From Nyssa sinensis (lineage: Eukaryota > Streptophyta > Magnoliopsida > Cornales > Nyssaceae): DNA of 64,000 bases. The notes beneath the pieces were generated by a model, which had not been told where the DNA came from, searched no databases, and worked only from the letters and a program-made list of their open reading frames with translations. Shown piece after piece: positions 25,372-36,359 of this stretch (position 1 is its first letter; every line of letters begins with the position of its first letter). The DNA lies in assembly GCA_008638375.1 (NCBI GenBank), contig CM018048.1:54847847-54911846 (forward strand). Direction: 5' to 3'. A program made the translations under genes and the position numbers.

Positions 25372-25615
25372 ATGGGCTTATGAGGTTCAATGCTTCATAT
25401 AGTTTGGGTCGTTGGAAAATTTTCCATTAAACACAAAACCTTTGAAGTTTATGGCCTCACAACAGATTCTCCAGGAGGATAGGTCAGGATTTGAGCCACC
25501 TGGAACAAGTCTTTTTAATTCAAAATTTCTGAAATAATATATGATGGGCCCATTTCTGGAGGCTGTGGCGGCATGTCATGTTTCATAGGGTTTGGGACAG
25601 CAGGTATTTGATAGG
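25372..25615 (-). pseudogene. CLE precursor relic A2
   Basis: The 3' end of a CLE gene without leader. Minus-strand frames give NPMKHDMPPQPPEMGPSYIISEILN and then, one frame over, KRLVPGGSNPD, the core of an A-type CLE motif (copy B has KRLVPGGSNPDHPPGE). An extra base after ...NPD distinguishes it from B2. The downstream flank (TTTGGGTCGTTGGAAAATTT at 25401-25420) is homologous to the 3' end of the full multi-CLE genes. Confidence 0.7.
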
Positions 25616-25619
25616 AGTG

Positions 25620-26510
25620 TAATTTGGATGAGTCAGGCTTATGCTAAAATATGGCCAAGTTCAATTCAATCTCTAAAACTAGTTAATTAGAGTATGGCTT
25701 GAACCTAACCCTAAACTTGGAAAACCTAACTTGGCTCGAATTAAAATTTCACTAGTATCAGATTCCACCTAAGTCCAACCCAAACCTAATTGTTAATTTT
25801 AATTTTTAGATTTTTTTCACGAACCCAATCATGTTTCAGTGCTTTTATTTATTTTAACCCATGTCATAAGGATTTCTTTAGAATGTAACTAGGAAACAAG
25901 GCAATGTAATTTATTTATTTCATTTTTTTTGCATTTGTATATACCTTGTTGTAACAGATTTGCCCAAAACAAGCTATCGACTCCCATTTCTCTATTTTAT
26001 GTTTTCTCATAGAGTCATTCCGTCCCACCTTTAGGGAAGGGGACAGCGAGGACCCCTCTATCTTCGAAGGGTACATGTGGATATTTTCTGGCGGTGGTGC
26101 CCACATGAACATTGTATTATATATTGGCATTATGCATTGGATCTTGCATGACCTATTGGATACGTTGATATATCATGATCTATTATTTGCTTCGGTCTAA
26201 CATTGTGGATGTTGATGAGATAAGATGAGATTGTGGATTCAAATGAGATACTTGGAATTGAATTACGAGAATCATTACCCATAATCTTGTGTTTGGGATT
26301 ATATCTCCCCTCGGCTTTGGACCGTAGATCTGCATAAGAGATTGTCTTGGTCCTTTGGGTTAGTGGCCATAAGTGGTACCTTGGGTGTTGATTGTGTGAG
26401 AACATGTAGATGGGACTGATGTGGGCCTTGTGTGCATGGTTATAGAATTGACATGAAATCATATAACATGTCATACAACATTTATGAAAGTGTATATGCA
26501 TATAGCATGA
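25620..26510. other. Intergenic DNA, copy A right part
   Basis: Contains a repeat fragment with 'cctaacccaaacc'-type phrases (about 25640-25800) also seen at 36360-36540. The DNA at 25900-26510 matches 35490-36090 in copy B. No gene is supported; the open minus-strand frame near 26130-26519 has no recognisable domain. Confidence 0.5.
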
Positions 26511-26511
26511 C

Positions 26512-26546
26512 TTTTGCACATGGGCTTATCAGGTTCAATGCTTCAT
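26512..26546 (-). pseudogene. CLE relic A3, cut off at the duplication joint
   Basis: Only the downstream flank (CACATGGGCTTAT...GGTTCAATGCTTCAT) of a CLE gene 3' end remains. In copy B the same flank continues into relic B3 at 36092. The break at 26546 is the copy A end of the tandem duplication. Confidence 0.6.
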
Positions 26547-26868
26547 TGTATGCATGATTACGCTTCTGATTATTGATCTACAATGGTAGTCATTTATCTT
26601 TTATTCATATGAAGCTTTTCACAAGTATATTATAGTGGTTGTTTTGCAAAAACACATGTTAAATCAATCATATTATTGATTGCAGTATCACAAGTCAATA
26701 GATTAGATATCCCATGTAAATCTTTTCTTACAGATTTTTGGGGTTTACTTGTAGGTATCTAATTTTAGTTGTTCTTGTATTGAGTTTTGTCATGGATTTC
26801 CAAAGGGAGAGTTTGTTAGGATTATTCGTCACAAATATTGACTAGTCTATGAGACAAAACTGTCATTG
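26547..26868 (+). mobile_element. Copia fragment at the duplication joint
   Basis: Matches 59190-59515 of the complete copia element downstream: internal 3' end from 'tgtatgcatgattacgc', the polypurine tract (aaagggagagttt) and the first ~55 bp of the LTR (tgttaggattattcgtca...). It ends at 'tgtcattga', directly followed by the start of copy B. It has no LTR end and no target duplication, so it looks like captured filler, not an insertion. Confidence 0.85.
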
Positions 26869-28907
26869 AAAACATTGGAAATAAAAGAAAAAGAATTGCT
26901 CCCGGTATGCTAAGGAAGTCAATCAAAGGTAGATCTAATAAGTTCACGAAAAAATTAATTCTTTGATTGAAGAAACCTCAAGTTCAAACTAAGTAAAACA
27001 TTATAAATGCAGATTGCAAAATTTTAAATTAGTAAGTAAAGAACTCGTAAAAAAATCAATTGAAGTTTCCAATGGAATGAGACCCATGTACCCCTTAAAA
27101 CTGAAGAAAAGAAATAATACAAGAAAATTAATTTTGTTAACCTTTAACTCCTTGAATTGCCAGATTAATTATTTTAATCATTATATACCATTACTCTATT
27201 ACAAAGAAGATACCTAAGATATGTAATCATCAAATATTCATTAAAAATCTTCTTTTTCTCAATATTTGAGATATTTTGTTAAAAATTCAACAAACGACTT
27301 TGTTATCTTTAGAAAGTTATCCTTTCAGCCAACGTGGTTGATTTGTCCAATTGATATCCAAATGATTGCTCATTGTTGAGTTGAACTGTTCGAAGCAACA
27401 CATAGCTTTGGCCTTTGGAGTCTCTTGCAAGTTTCATTCTTAAATGGGGCCATGACCTTTTGCATCACCTAAAAAGTAAGAAAAAAGGGTAAAAACGAAA
27501 GAACAGTACCATTGAAAATTTAGAAATGGAGGTGCTTATTATTGATTATACTGATAATGGCTGTTTTTGCACCGTAGGTCCTGCTACTAGTTTGCGATGG
27601 GAAATTGAGTGCGCAAACTAAATATTTTTTTTTGTTATCAGCACAAAATTTAAGGATTATTTATGAGGGTAAAATTGAAGAATCAATGATACGAGGAAGA
27701 ATGAATAAAAGTACTACAAAAAGAAACTTTCATGGTTTACCGACAAATGGGTTATGGTTAGGTCCAACCTGGCTGGCAGAAATTAAAGATTAAGTGGTAA
27801 TTCCAAGGCAATTAAGATGACTGCCTATCTCTATAAATACATGACAAACCTATCTTCTAGCTCCACAGAACTTTCTACTGTTCCTCCCTCTGCTGTCATT
27901 ACTCGTTACACGTTTCTCTTGCTAATAAACTTCTCAATATGTGGCCTCTTTAGTGAATTGGTGCCTTCCTAGACTTCTTCTTCAAAAATAGAATATTTTT
28001 TCTTTTAAACAAGAAAACACAGGTCGGTGATTTTGTCCACCATACAATTAAACTAAGCTTTTATAATGTAAGATTTTGTAAGAAAGCTTTTACAAAAATG
28101 CCATAGTAAAAGATGATGCTAAGATTTAACGGACAGGACTAAGACTCGGATAAGCTGGAGACATGCCCATCTGTCAATTTTTGGCACGCACAATATTTTA
28201 TTTTTGCCCCCTACATTATTCTTCTTTTATTTCTATATCAATGGACCAATGACAAACGTTTTTTTTTTTTGGTTGCATTCTTTCATACAATTTTATTGAA
28301 AATACTTATCATTCTTCTTTGAGATAATTCAAATGGCTTTGAATTTTTATGTCCTTGATTACATGAATTTTCACATGTTCTCAGCTACTCAAATAAACTG
28401 ATCTGGAGCTCGTTGATCTGTTAAGAATACTTTAAACCATCAATACTGATATAATCAATAAATTTTGTAAGTTAAATTCTTAGCACTTGGTAAAAATTTG
28501 GTTAACAAAACAAACAGTTCATGAATAATGATAATAATAATTGATGGCGCCTTGTTGGCTGGAAATGCTGAATTGATATGGGTTTGGCCCTATACCCATT
28601 CAAGTTGTAACCACAAATGTTACCTGACTTGTAGGCCTATGGATTATGGTAGGTTGGTCAAAGATTGATTTATTATTTAGCTGTTGATACATTAGTTGTT
28701 CTTTTTCACACACTATGTTGTTGGATGAGTCTGACATTTCTCAACTTCCATGTGAAAATTCAGTCAGGAAAAAAAGCTTTGTCAAAATTTAGTTATATGC
28801 AGAAAAAGTAGATATAGATGGGCAGCTGCAACCATGAAGAATATTTCTATATCTATCTATTAATCTTTTTGTTTTCCTTTTTTTTTTATTTATGTATTTC
28901 CATGCAG

Positions 28908-29260
28908 GTTCTGTTCTTTAATCTTCATTTCTGCGTGACTACACCATCAAAGGATCTATTTCAGTAGTTTGCCCTTCATGTGGATGGTCTGAAGATCAAT
29001 GCAAAATTCTATCTTCTGTTGTGGTAGAGAATATATCCAGGTTTGCTTCCCATTGCCAAGTTAAGCAAGGGTGTATGAGCTCCGTATTTTAAGTGGGATG
29101 GTTCAACGACGGGCCTTAAGTTTGCCATACTGATAATTTTGCAGTAGAGTATTTCTTTATAGTTCAGTCTGAAGTAGTCTTAACTTTTTAATTTGGTTAT
29201 CTAGTGGTGAGGATATGTTTGATAAGTATCAATAAATGAATTTGAAAGCTGTACTCGTGC
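28908..29260 (+). pseudogene. Duplicated 3' UTR exon of the MA3-domain gene
   Basis: Near-identical copy of 19355-19705, including the acceptor CATGCAG and AATAAA at 29231-29236. No coding exons accompany it, so it is an orphan fragment. It could still act as a downstream acceptor and poly-A site for the real gene. Confidence 0.65.
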
Positions 29261-31028
29261 AGTGATACTGTACCTAAACAAATAAATTATATTATGATTA
29301 GTTAGGTAAATTGCATTGGAATTCTTCTTTGTTTTTATTTTTACGTTACAAGGAAGTTGGGACCGGTATGTACAAAGTATTTAAATTCTCATCCCTTCAA
29401 TTATTTCAATTATCTAAATTCTCACCCGTTCCTCGTAAATTATTTATTTAATCTTTCATTCAAATTAATGGTATCTAAAAGAATAATATCATTCACATCG
29501 AAAGGAAAACATCACATACGCAATTTAACCAATAATTTCCCAATTATAACATCATCACAATCATTCAAATATTCTATCAAACACTTGGTAGACATATCAA
29601 CTTCTAACAAGTTTATGAATAACAAGTAAATAATTCTTGAGCATTCAAGTAAAAAAATTTTTAAGCTGGAACCATGCTTTGAATACATATATCAGCATTC
29701 TAGACAAGATATATAAAGGGTTAAACATATAATATTCATCTACAAATCCATCTAGCAATTTACATAATTTTTTTTACATACTTTTCGTACAACATGGTCC
29801 ATAGAGATGCCATAATATGTATGTTTTCTCCCTAACATTCATCGTTCACCTAGGTTAGAAGTCCTACCTCAAAACAAGTATGTAATTGTGTGTAGAGAGA
29901 GAGATTCCAATTTCAAGCCTCAATTTTTGCTTCCAAAACCTAAGAAATGATTTACACTGTTTATTTCACTCAACCAAGCTATATCTACAAGGAAATGCAA
30001 GAAATTTGAAAAGGAAATGAAAAGCCCCAAATTTTACCTTTTGTTCTTGAAAAAATCTTGAAATCTTAACTTTTCAATCGATAAAAATCTTTCTAAACTT
30101 GGATCTTTACACTAAAAGGCATGAGTGTATCTTAAGATTTCATGGAATCCATCAATCTCCAAGAACCCTAATTTTTCTCCCTTAGCTTGAGAGAGTTTGG
30201 AGAAGAAGAAAAATGGGATTTGGGCACAAATTTCTTTTCAACTCGCAACTAAAAAGTGTTATATCGTACGTTCGATACCTTTTCAATTTATTCCACATGT
30301 ATCATCACACTCTATATTATGTTGTTTAATTGTTTTTCATCTTATTATCATGTTCGTGAAATTTATTATCATGCAAAACTAACACTATCCTTTTATTTAT
30401 TTTCTAATTTTACGAAACGTTACAACTTCAACAAAAAGGCATTTTTTCCTTTAAGTTGACTAAAGAATAAGAAAATGTTACGTTAATTTGAAGTAACCAT
30501 TCCTATGCTACAAACACAACTATTCCAACCAATTGCAATTATAGAATTCTAATTTCACCTGATCAAATTGTGATATTGTTCGGTCAATACTACACAACCA
30601 AACTAAACTTCGAGTGAATGATATATTAACATTCATTGTGCTTGAAACAATTGCTCACTGAAACTCTTCTCCATTGATATAAAATGAATAGAGACCCATT
30701 TCTTCAAAATTTAAAATATCACATTTCTTTTTAATCTGGGATGATTTTAGCGTTTTCTGTTTTTTTTTTTAAACTCTAAAATTCTAGTAAAGCTGCATAG
30801 TATTTATTTCTTTTAAAATTCAAGAGCCTTGTAAACTAAGTACTAAATATCACTTTTCTTTTCTTTCTTATCCTTTTCACATTGCACATAAATTCCCCCT
30901 ATCGGCATGAGTAAAATAAGGTCATTAAAATCTTGATTTTATTAAGATCCATCAATCATGCAAACATTTTGATGTTCTATAAACCAAGTAAATTTGGAAA
31001 TGGAAGTAAGGTGATTTACGATTTCTAA

Positions 31029-31067
<39 letters not shown>

Positions 31068-31664
31068 GTTGAAACAACATGACATACATGTAGATTGGTT
31101 ATTGACCGGTTCAGTATACTATGAAATGGACAACCATGTTAGTTTGTTCCAGTGTAGTTAACTCTTACAATCCCCAACTAATTGACCAAGTATTACTGTT
31201 GAATATGTGATTAATTTATATTTTTTTTCTTCTTTTGGCTAATTTCAAATAATGAAATGAATAATAAGTTATTATTTGGAGGTGAAAGCTGTAGAAACAA
31301 GGCTGAAAATGGTGGCTATGGAGCGAGAAGTATATTTCACGACTGTCCCGCCTTCAAGCTATAGAAGCTATAAAACCATCAGTGTAAATTAAAGTTTAAG
31401 GGTATTTTCAAGACTAAAAGTTGTATATTTTTTGTCTAATTATTTAATTGGCAGGGTTATACTTTTAGTACTATAAACCTTTTGGAGTTTTATTTACTAT
31501 ATCAGATAGATAAAAATGAACAAAGGGAGAAAATCTCAAGTCTACCTTTTGACATAAGAAGGAGATAGTAAAAAGAAAAAGGTTGACCATGACTTATTTA
31601 GGTTGTCTAAACATTTAAATTTAAACCCAAAGCTAGGAGGCTTTTAAATGTGGACATATGAGGT
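29260..31664. other. Intergenic DNA, copy B
   Basis: Matches copy A except for the absent SINE (at 29365), a missing ~75 bp near 30273, and about 535 bp present only here (30617-31150) that include a GT microsatellite. No gene is supported. Confidence 0.6.
31036..31065. repeat. GT microsatellite
   Basis: About 15 GT units inside the segment found only in copy B. Confidence 0.9.
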
Positions 31665-33236
31665 TCAATGCTTCATGTCGTTTGGGTCGTTGGGAAAATA
31701 TCCATTAAACCCAAAACCTTTGAAAGTAGAGTCTGTTGCCGGAGGTGGCCTATGATTTTGAATAGGGTTTGGGCCGTTTGGAACATCATGAAAAGACCCG
31801 AAACCTCTTGTTGTAAATTTCAATGGATTAGATTGCACTGAAGTCTCTTCAAGATTTCGATCAATTAATAACGAGTCCGTTGCTGGAGGTGGCCTATGAT
31901 TTTGAATAGGGTTTGGGCCGTTTGGAACATCATGAAAAGATCCAAAACCTCTTGTTGTAAATTTCCGTGGATTAGATTGCACTGAAGTCTCTTCAAGATT
32001 TCGATCAATTGAAGACGAGTCCGTTGCTGGAGGTGGCCTATGATTTTGAATAGGGTTTGGGCCGTTTGGAACATCATGGAAAGATCCAAAACCTCTTGTT
32101 GTAAATTTCCATGGATTAGATTGCACTGAAGTCTCTTCAAGATTTCGATCAATTGAAGATGAGTCCGTTGCTGGAGGTGGCCTATGATTTTGAATAGGGT
32201 TTGGGCCGTTTGGAACATCATGGAAAGATCCAAAACCTCTTGTTGTAACTTTCCATGGATTAGATTGCACCGAAGTCTCTTCAAGATTTCGATTAATTGA
32301 AGACGAGTCCTTTGCTGGAGGTGGCCTATGATTTTGAATAGGGTTTGGGCCGTTTGGAACATCATGAAAAGATCCAAAACCTCTTGTTGTAACTTTCCAT
32401 GGATTTGATTGCACCGAAGTCTCTTCAAGATTTCGATTAATTGAAGACGAGTCTGTTGCTGGAGGTGGCCTATGATTTTGAATAGGGTTTGGCCCGTTTG
32501 GAACATCATGAAAAGATCCAAAACCTCTTATTGTAAATTTCCATGGATTAGATTGCACTAAAGTCTCTTCAAGATTTCGTTCAATTGAAGATGAGTCCGT
32601 TGCTGGAGGTGGCCTATGATTTTGAATAGGATTTGGGCCATTTGGAACATCATGAAATGACCCAAAACCTCTTGTTGTAAATTTCCATGGATTAGATTGC
32701 ACTGAAGTCTCTTCAAGATTTCGATCAATTAAAGACGAGTCGGTTGCTGGAGGTGGCCTATGATTTTGAATAGGATTTGGGCCATTGGGAACATCATGAA
32801 AAGACCTGAAATGTTGTGTAAAACCAAAATCTCTTGTTAGAAATTTCCTTAGATTAGATTGCATTGAAGGTTGTTTATTTGGGTCAATTGAGACAAACCT
32901 TTTTATATATGATGAGTCCATTGTCAGAGGTAGCGCCCTGTCATTTTTAGAAGGGTTTGGGCCACTGGAAACATCGTGAAAAGACCCAAAACCTCTCATT
33001 GTAGATTTCCTCAAATTTTTTTGTGCTAAAGGCTCTCCAAGATTCGGAAGCTTTTTGACCCAAACATTCTTCAATGCAAGTGGGTGAGAATTTGCAACCA
33101 CAGGAGATTCAACTTTATTTAGGCCTGAATGGACAAGCCTTGTGACCTTATACTCTAGTGAATCATAATGACCTGCAATGAAAGACGAGAATAGAAGAGT
33201 GATTGCAGCAAGTAAATATATTTTGGCAAACTTCAT
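31665..33236 (-). CDS. Multi-CLE-domain secreted peptide precursor (TDIF-like, nine CLE motifs)
   Basis: Intact 523-aa single-exon ORF. Residues 1-22 are a signal peptide (MKFAKIYLLAAITLLFSSFI), then a variable propeptide. The first CLE motif is degenerate (HDVSSGPNPSKN, residues 87-98). Eight identical motifs HDVPNGPNPIQN follow, starting at residues 147, 195, 243, 291, 339, 387, 435 and 483: an exact 48-residue (144-bp) period. Each is followed by HRPPPATDSS and a linker (RNLEETSVQSNPWKFTTRGF). The tail NGYFPNDPNDMKH looks like a tenth, eroded motif. The motif matches Arabidopsis TDIF (HEVPSGPNPISN) at nine of 12 positions, so it is B-type-like; TDIF peptides act from phloem through PXY/TDR on cambium. 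Multi-CLE proteins are known in rice, wheat and Medicago; this series is not one I recognise. Processing and Hyp modification are inferred. Confidence 0.9.
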   Translation of the reverse strand: MKFAKIYLLAAITLLFSSFIAGHYDSLEYKVTRLVHSGLNKVESPVVANSHPLALKNVWVKKLPNLGEPLAQKNLRKSTMRGFGSFHDVSSGPNPSKNDRALPLTMDSSYIKRFVSIDPNKQPSMQSNLRKFLTRDFGFTQHFRSFHDVPNGPNPIQNHRPPPATDSSLIDRNLEETSVQSNPWKFTTRGFGSFHDVPNGPNPIQNHRPPPATDSSSIERNLEETLVQSNPWKFTIRGFGSFHDVPNGPNPIQNHRPPPATDSSSINRNLEETSVQSNPWKVTTRGFGSFHDVPNGPNPIQNHRPPPAKDSSSINRNLEETSVQSNPWKVTTRGFGSFHDVPNGPNPIQNHRPPPATDSSSIDRNLEETSVQSNPWKFTTRGFGSFHDVPNGPNPIQNHRPPPATDSSSIDRNLEETSVQSNPRKFTTRGFGSFHDVPNGPNPIQNHRPPPATDSLLIDRNLEETSVQSNPLKFTTRGFGSFHDVPNGPNPIQNHRPPPATDSTFKGFGFNGYFPNDPNDMKH

Positions 33237-33303
33237 TGTTTTACACTTCCTCTCTAGCTTGAAAAAATTTCTTTTGATGTAATTTCAATTGCATAACCTC
33301 TTC

Positions 33304-33310
33304 TTATATA
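33304..33310 (-). promoter_or_regulatory. TATA box of the intact multi-CLE gene
   Basis: GTTATATAAGAAGAGGTTATG on the minus strand, with the TATA about 70 bp upstream of the ATG at 33236. This predicts a leader of about 40 nt. The same block lies in front of the paralogues. Confidence 0.75.
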
Positions 33311-33319
33311 ACATATACA

Positions 33320-34544
33320 AATGGTTTGTCATTCATTACAAGAATCTATGAATTTCATATTTAGTAAGATAATAATTTTGTGAATATGGACATTTATATC
33401 ACATCTTTTGGATGTCAATAAGTGAATCAATTGGAATGTTCTCTTAGATTGAGTGAGAGGATGATGGCAACCAAAATTAACTTTGATAGTTTTAATTAAA
33501 AAAGATCAGGTAAATTATACTTTTTACCCTTGAACTTTACCCTGATTTTCACTTTAGTCTCTATCCTTTCAATTTTTGTCAATTTCACCCTCTAATTTTT
33601 AGCCCCATTCAATTTCATCATTCCGTCAGAATTGGCCTTTTAATGTGAACGGGAAAGACCATGCGCGAAGCACATAAAAATTTAAAGAAATTATTTTTCC
33701 ATCCACATTAAACAATCAATTGTAACAGAATGATGAGATTGAAACGAGATTAAAAATTGGAGGGTGAAATTAACAAACTTGAAAGCATATGGACTAAAGT
33801 AAAATTCAGGATAAAATTTAATGGAGAAAAGTGTAATTTATCCAAAAAGATATGATAATGTGTAATATAACTGAGAGAATGATTTTAAATAAAAAAAGAA
33901 TGACGAGACAAATTTTATATAGCCAACCCTAATTAAGTTATTAGTTTCTCCTTGATTGCTTATTTATCCCGAAAAAAATTGTTTCTCTTTGATTTGTTTC
34001 TATGTTGGTTACTATATTGATTGAAAATCTCCAAACCATTGCACCCTGTGGTTAACCCGGTTCAAACTTCTAAACCTCTTTTCTACTTTGTATATGCTTG
34101 TGCTCAATTGAACATTGTTAAATATGAACTTTAGTGATTATATATTTTATGTAATTGAAAATAAAAAAAGTTAAAAAGGGTAGTCAATCAAGTAGAGTTG
34201 CAGCCATCATGCAATGAGTTTTGATATTAACCAAAAGTGAGAAAAAAAAACCTCGTGTCAATTAGTCAAAATTTTGGGGATCCTTTCCAAATTTTTAATA
34301 CTTTTTGTATACTCTAATATACTATATTGATGACAATGATACTATAAGATCATCAAAGATTTTATTTCATATGTATTTATTGATATAAATCTTGCTATCT
34401 CTATAGAAGAAATACATGAGCGAAATAATTATATATGCATGTATAATTATACAAATTTACCTTTTCCTCTATATTTTTGTCCATAATAAATACATAAATA
34501 CAAGCAATTGGCGGCCATGTGTTTATGAATATGGGTTTCATTAA

Positions 34545-34587
<43 letters not shown>

Positions 34588-35110
34588 ATAAATTGAATGA
34601 GAAAAATAAGTACGGCCCACATATATTTATTGATATGGGTTCTACTATCTTTTGTCTATGCATGGGCAGGAAAATACAATAAAAAGCAGGTTTCTTACGT
34701 AGAAATACTAGTAAGTAGGAATGCATGTGACATTTTGTTTGTGTTTGTGTTTTTTATTTTTTCGTTTGGCCAATTTCAAACAAATAGATGAATAAAAAGT
34801 ATATTTCATGATTGTATTGCCTTCAAGTTAGAGAAACCATAAAACCCATTATATTAAAAGTTTAAGGGCACTTTCAAAATTAAAAGTTATATATATATAT
34901 ATATATATTTATTGGACAGGGTGTTATATTTCTATTACTGTAAATCTATTGTAGTTTTATTCATTAAATCACAAAGATAAAGATAAATAGTGAGAGTAAA
35001 ATTGCAAGTCTACCTCTTGACATCTGAATGAAAAAGGATAAAGAAAAGCATTGTGCATGACTTATTTAGGTTGTCTAGAATTTTCAATTTAAACCAAATG
35101 GCAGGGAGGC
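33320..35110. other. Intergenic DNA with TA microsatellites, copy B
   Basis: Equivalent of 23570-25365. TA repeats are at about 34549-34583 and 34889-34908. No gene recognised. Confidence 0.6.
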
Positions 35111-35111
35111 T

Positions 35112-35322
35112 TTTGCACATGGGCTTATGAGGTTCAATGCTTCATATAGTTTGGGTCGTTGGAAAATTTTCCATTAAACACAAAACCTTTGAAGTTTATG
35201 GCCTCACAACAGATTCTCCAGGAGGATGGTCAGGATTTGAGCCACCTGGAACAAGTCTTTTCAATTCAAAGTTTCTGAAATAATTTATGATGAGCCCATT
35301 TTTGAAGGCTGTGGCGGCCCGA
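35112..35322 (-). pseudogene. CLE precursor relic B2
   Basis: The 3' end of a CLE gene. The minus strand reads NYFRNFELKRLVPGGSNPDH followed by PPGESVVRP and a stop, an intact A-type-like CLE end (RLVPGGSNPDHP). The upstream part (PPQPSKMGSS) is in another frame and the leader is gone: a deletion near 35318 removed the rest and joined unrelated repeat DNA. Confidence 0.7.
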
Positions 35323-36091
35323 ATTAAAATTCATTAATATCGGATTCAACCTAAGCTCAGCCCGAACCTAATTATTAATTTTAATTTTTAGATTTTATTC
35401 ACGAACCCAATAATGTTTCAGTGCTTTTATTTATTTTAACCCATGCTAATGGATTTCTTTAGAATATAACTAGGAAACTAGACAATGTAATTTATTTATT
35501 TCATTTTTTTTCATTTGTATATATCTTGTTGTAACAGATTTGCCCAAAACAAGCTATCGACTCCCATTTCTCTATTTTATGTTTCCTCATAGAGTCATTC
35601 CGTCCCACCTTTAGGGAAGGGAACGACGAGGACCCCTCTATTTTCGAAGGGTACATGTGGATATTTTCTGGCGGTGGTGCCCACATGAACATTGTATTAT
35701 ATATTGGCATTATGCATTGAATCTTGTATGAGCTATTGGATACGTTGATATATCATGATCTGTTATTTGCTTCAGTCTGACATTGTGGATATTGATGAGA
35801 TAAGATGAAATTGTGGATTCAAATGGGATACTTGGAATTGAATTACGAGAATCATTACCCATAATCTTGTGATGGGGATTATATCTCCCCTCCACTTTGG
35901 ACAATAAATCTGCATAGGAGATTGTCTTGGTCATTTGGGTTAGTGGCCATAAGTGGTACCTTGGGTGTTGATTGTGTGAGGACATGTAGATGGGACTGAT
36001 GTGGGCCTTGTGTGCATGGTTATCGAATTGACATGAAATCATATAACATGTGCATACAGCATTTATGAAAGTGTACATGCATATAGCATGG

Positions 36092-36355
36092 CTTTTGCAC
36101 ATGGGCTTATGAGGTTCAATGCTTCATACAGTTTGGGTCGTTGGAAAATTTTCCATTAAACACAAAACCTTTGGAGTTTATGGCCCACAACAGATTCTCC
36201 AGGTGGATGGTCAGGATTTGAGCCACCTGGAACAAGTCTTTTTAATTCAAAATTTCTGAAATAATATATGATGGGCCCATTTTTGGATGTTGTGGCGGCA
36301 TGTCATGTTTCATAGGGTTTGGGTCAGCAGGAACCTTGCGCACAGACCTAATAGT
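36092..36355 (-). pseudogene. CLE precursor relic B3 with two motifs
   Basis: The minus strand reads SVRKVPADPNPMKHDMPPQ...KMGPSYIISEILN and a stop; RKVPADPNPMKH is a CLE motif. One frame over, KRLVPGGSNPDHPPGESVVG gives a second, A-type-like motif. No leader precedes it; upstream DNA from 36355 is unrelated repeat. It shows that even the short relics came from a multi-motif gene. Confidence 0.72.
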
Positions 36356-36359
36356 TGAT

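Larger units (their letters stand above)
17323..26546. repeat. Tandem segmental duplication, copy A
   Basis: Matches copy B (26868-36122) along nearly its whole length, starting at 'gaacattggaaataaaag' and ending at 'ggttcaatgcttcat'. It carries part of the MA3-gene 3' UTR intron, the last 3' UTR exon, a broken multi-CLE gene (21918-23486) and CLE relics. Differences from copy B: a SINE insertion at 19815-20096, about 75 bp extra near 21000, absence of about 535 bp found at 30617-31150 in B, and retention of about 165 bp near 25575-25740 that B lacks. Confidence 0.9.
26868..36122. repeat. Tandem segmental duplication, copy B
   Basis: Same orientation and order as copy A. It begins within what is, in copy A, the 3' UTR intron of the MA3 gene, so it has no MA3 coding sequence. 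It contains the intact multi-CLE gene (31665-33236) and relics B2 and the start of B3. Beyond 36122 the sequence continues into DNA missing from copy A. Confidence 0.9.

Noticed and set aside
31865..32521. 218-codon minus-strand frame inside the intact multi-CLE gene
   Set aside because: Out-of-frame shadow of the 144-bp repeats.
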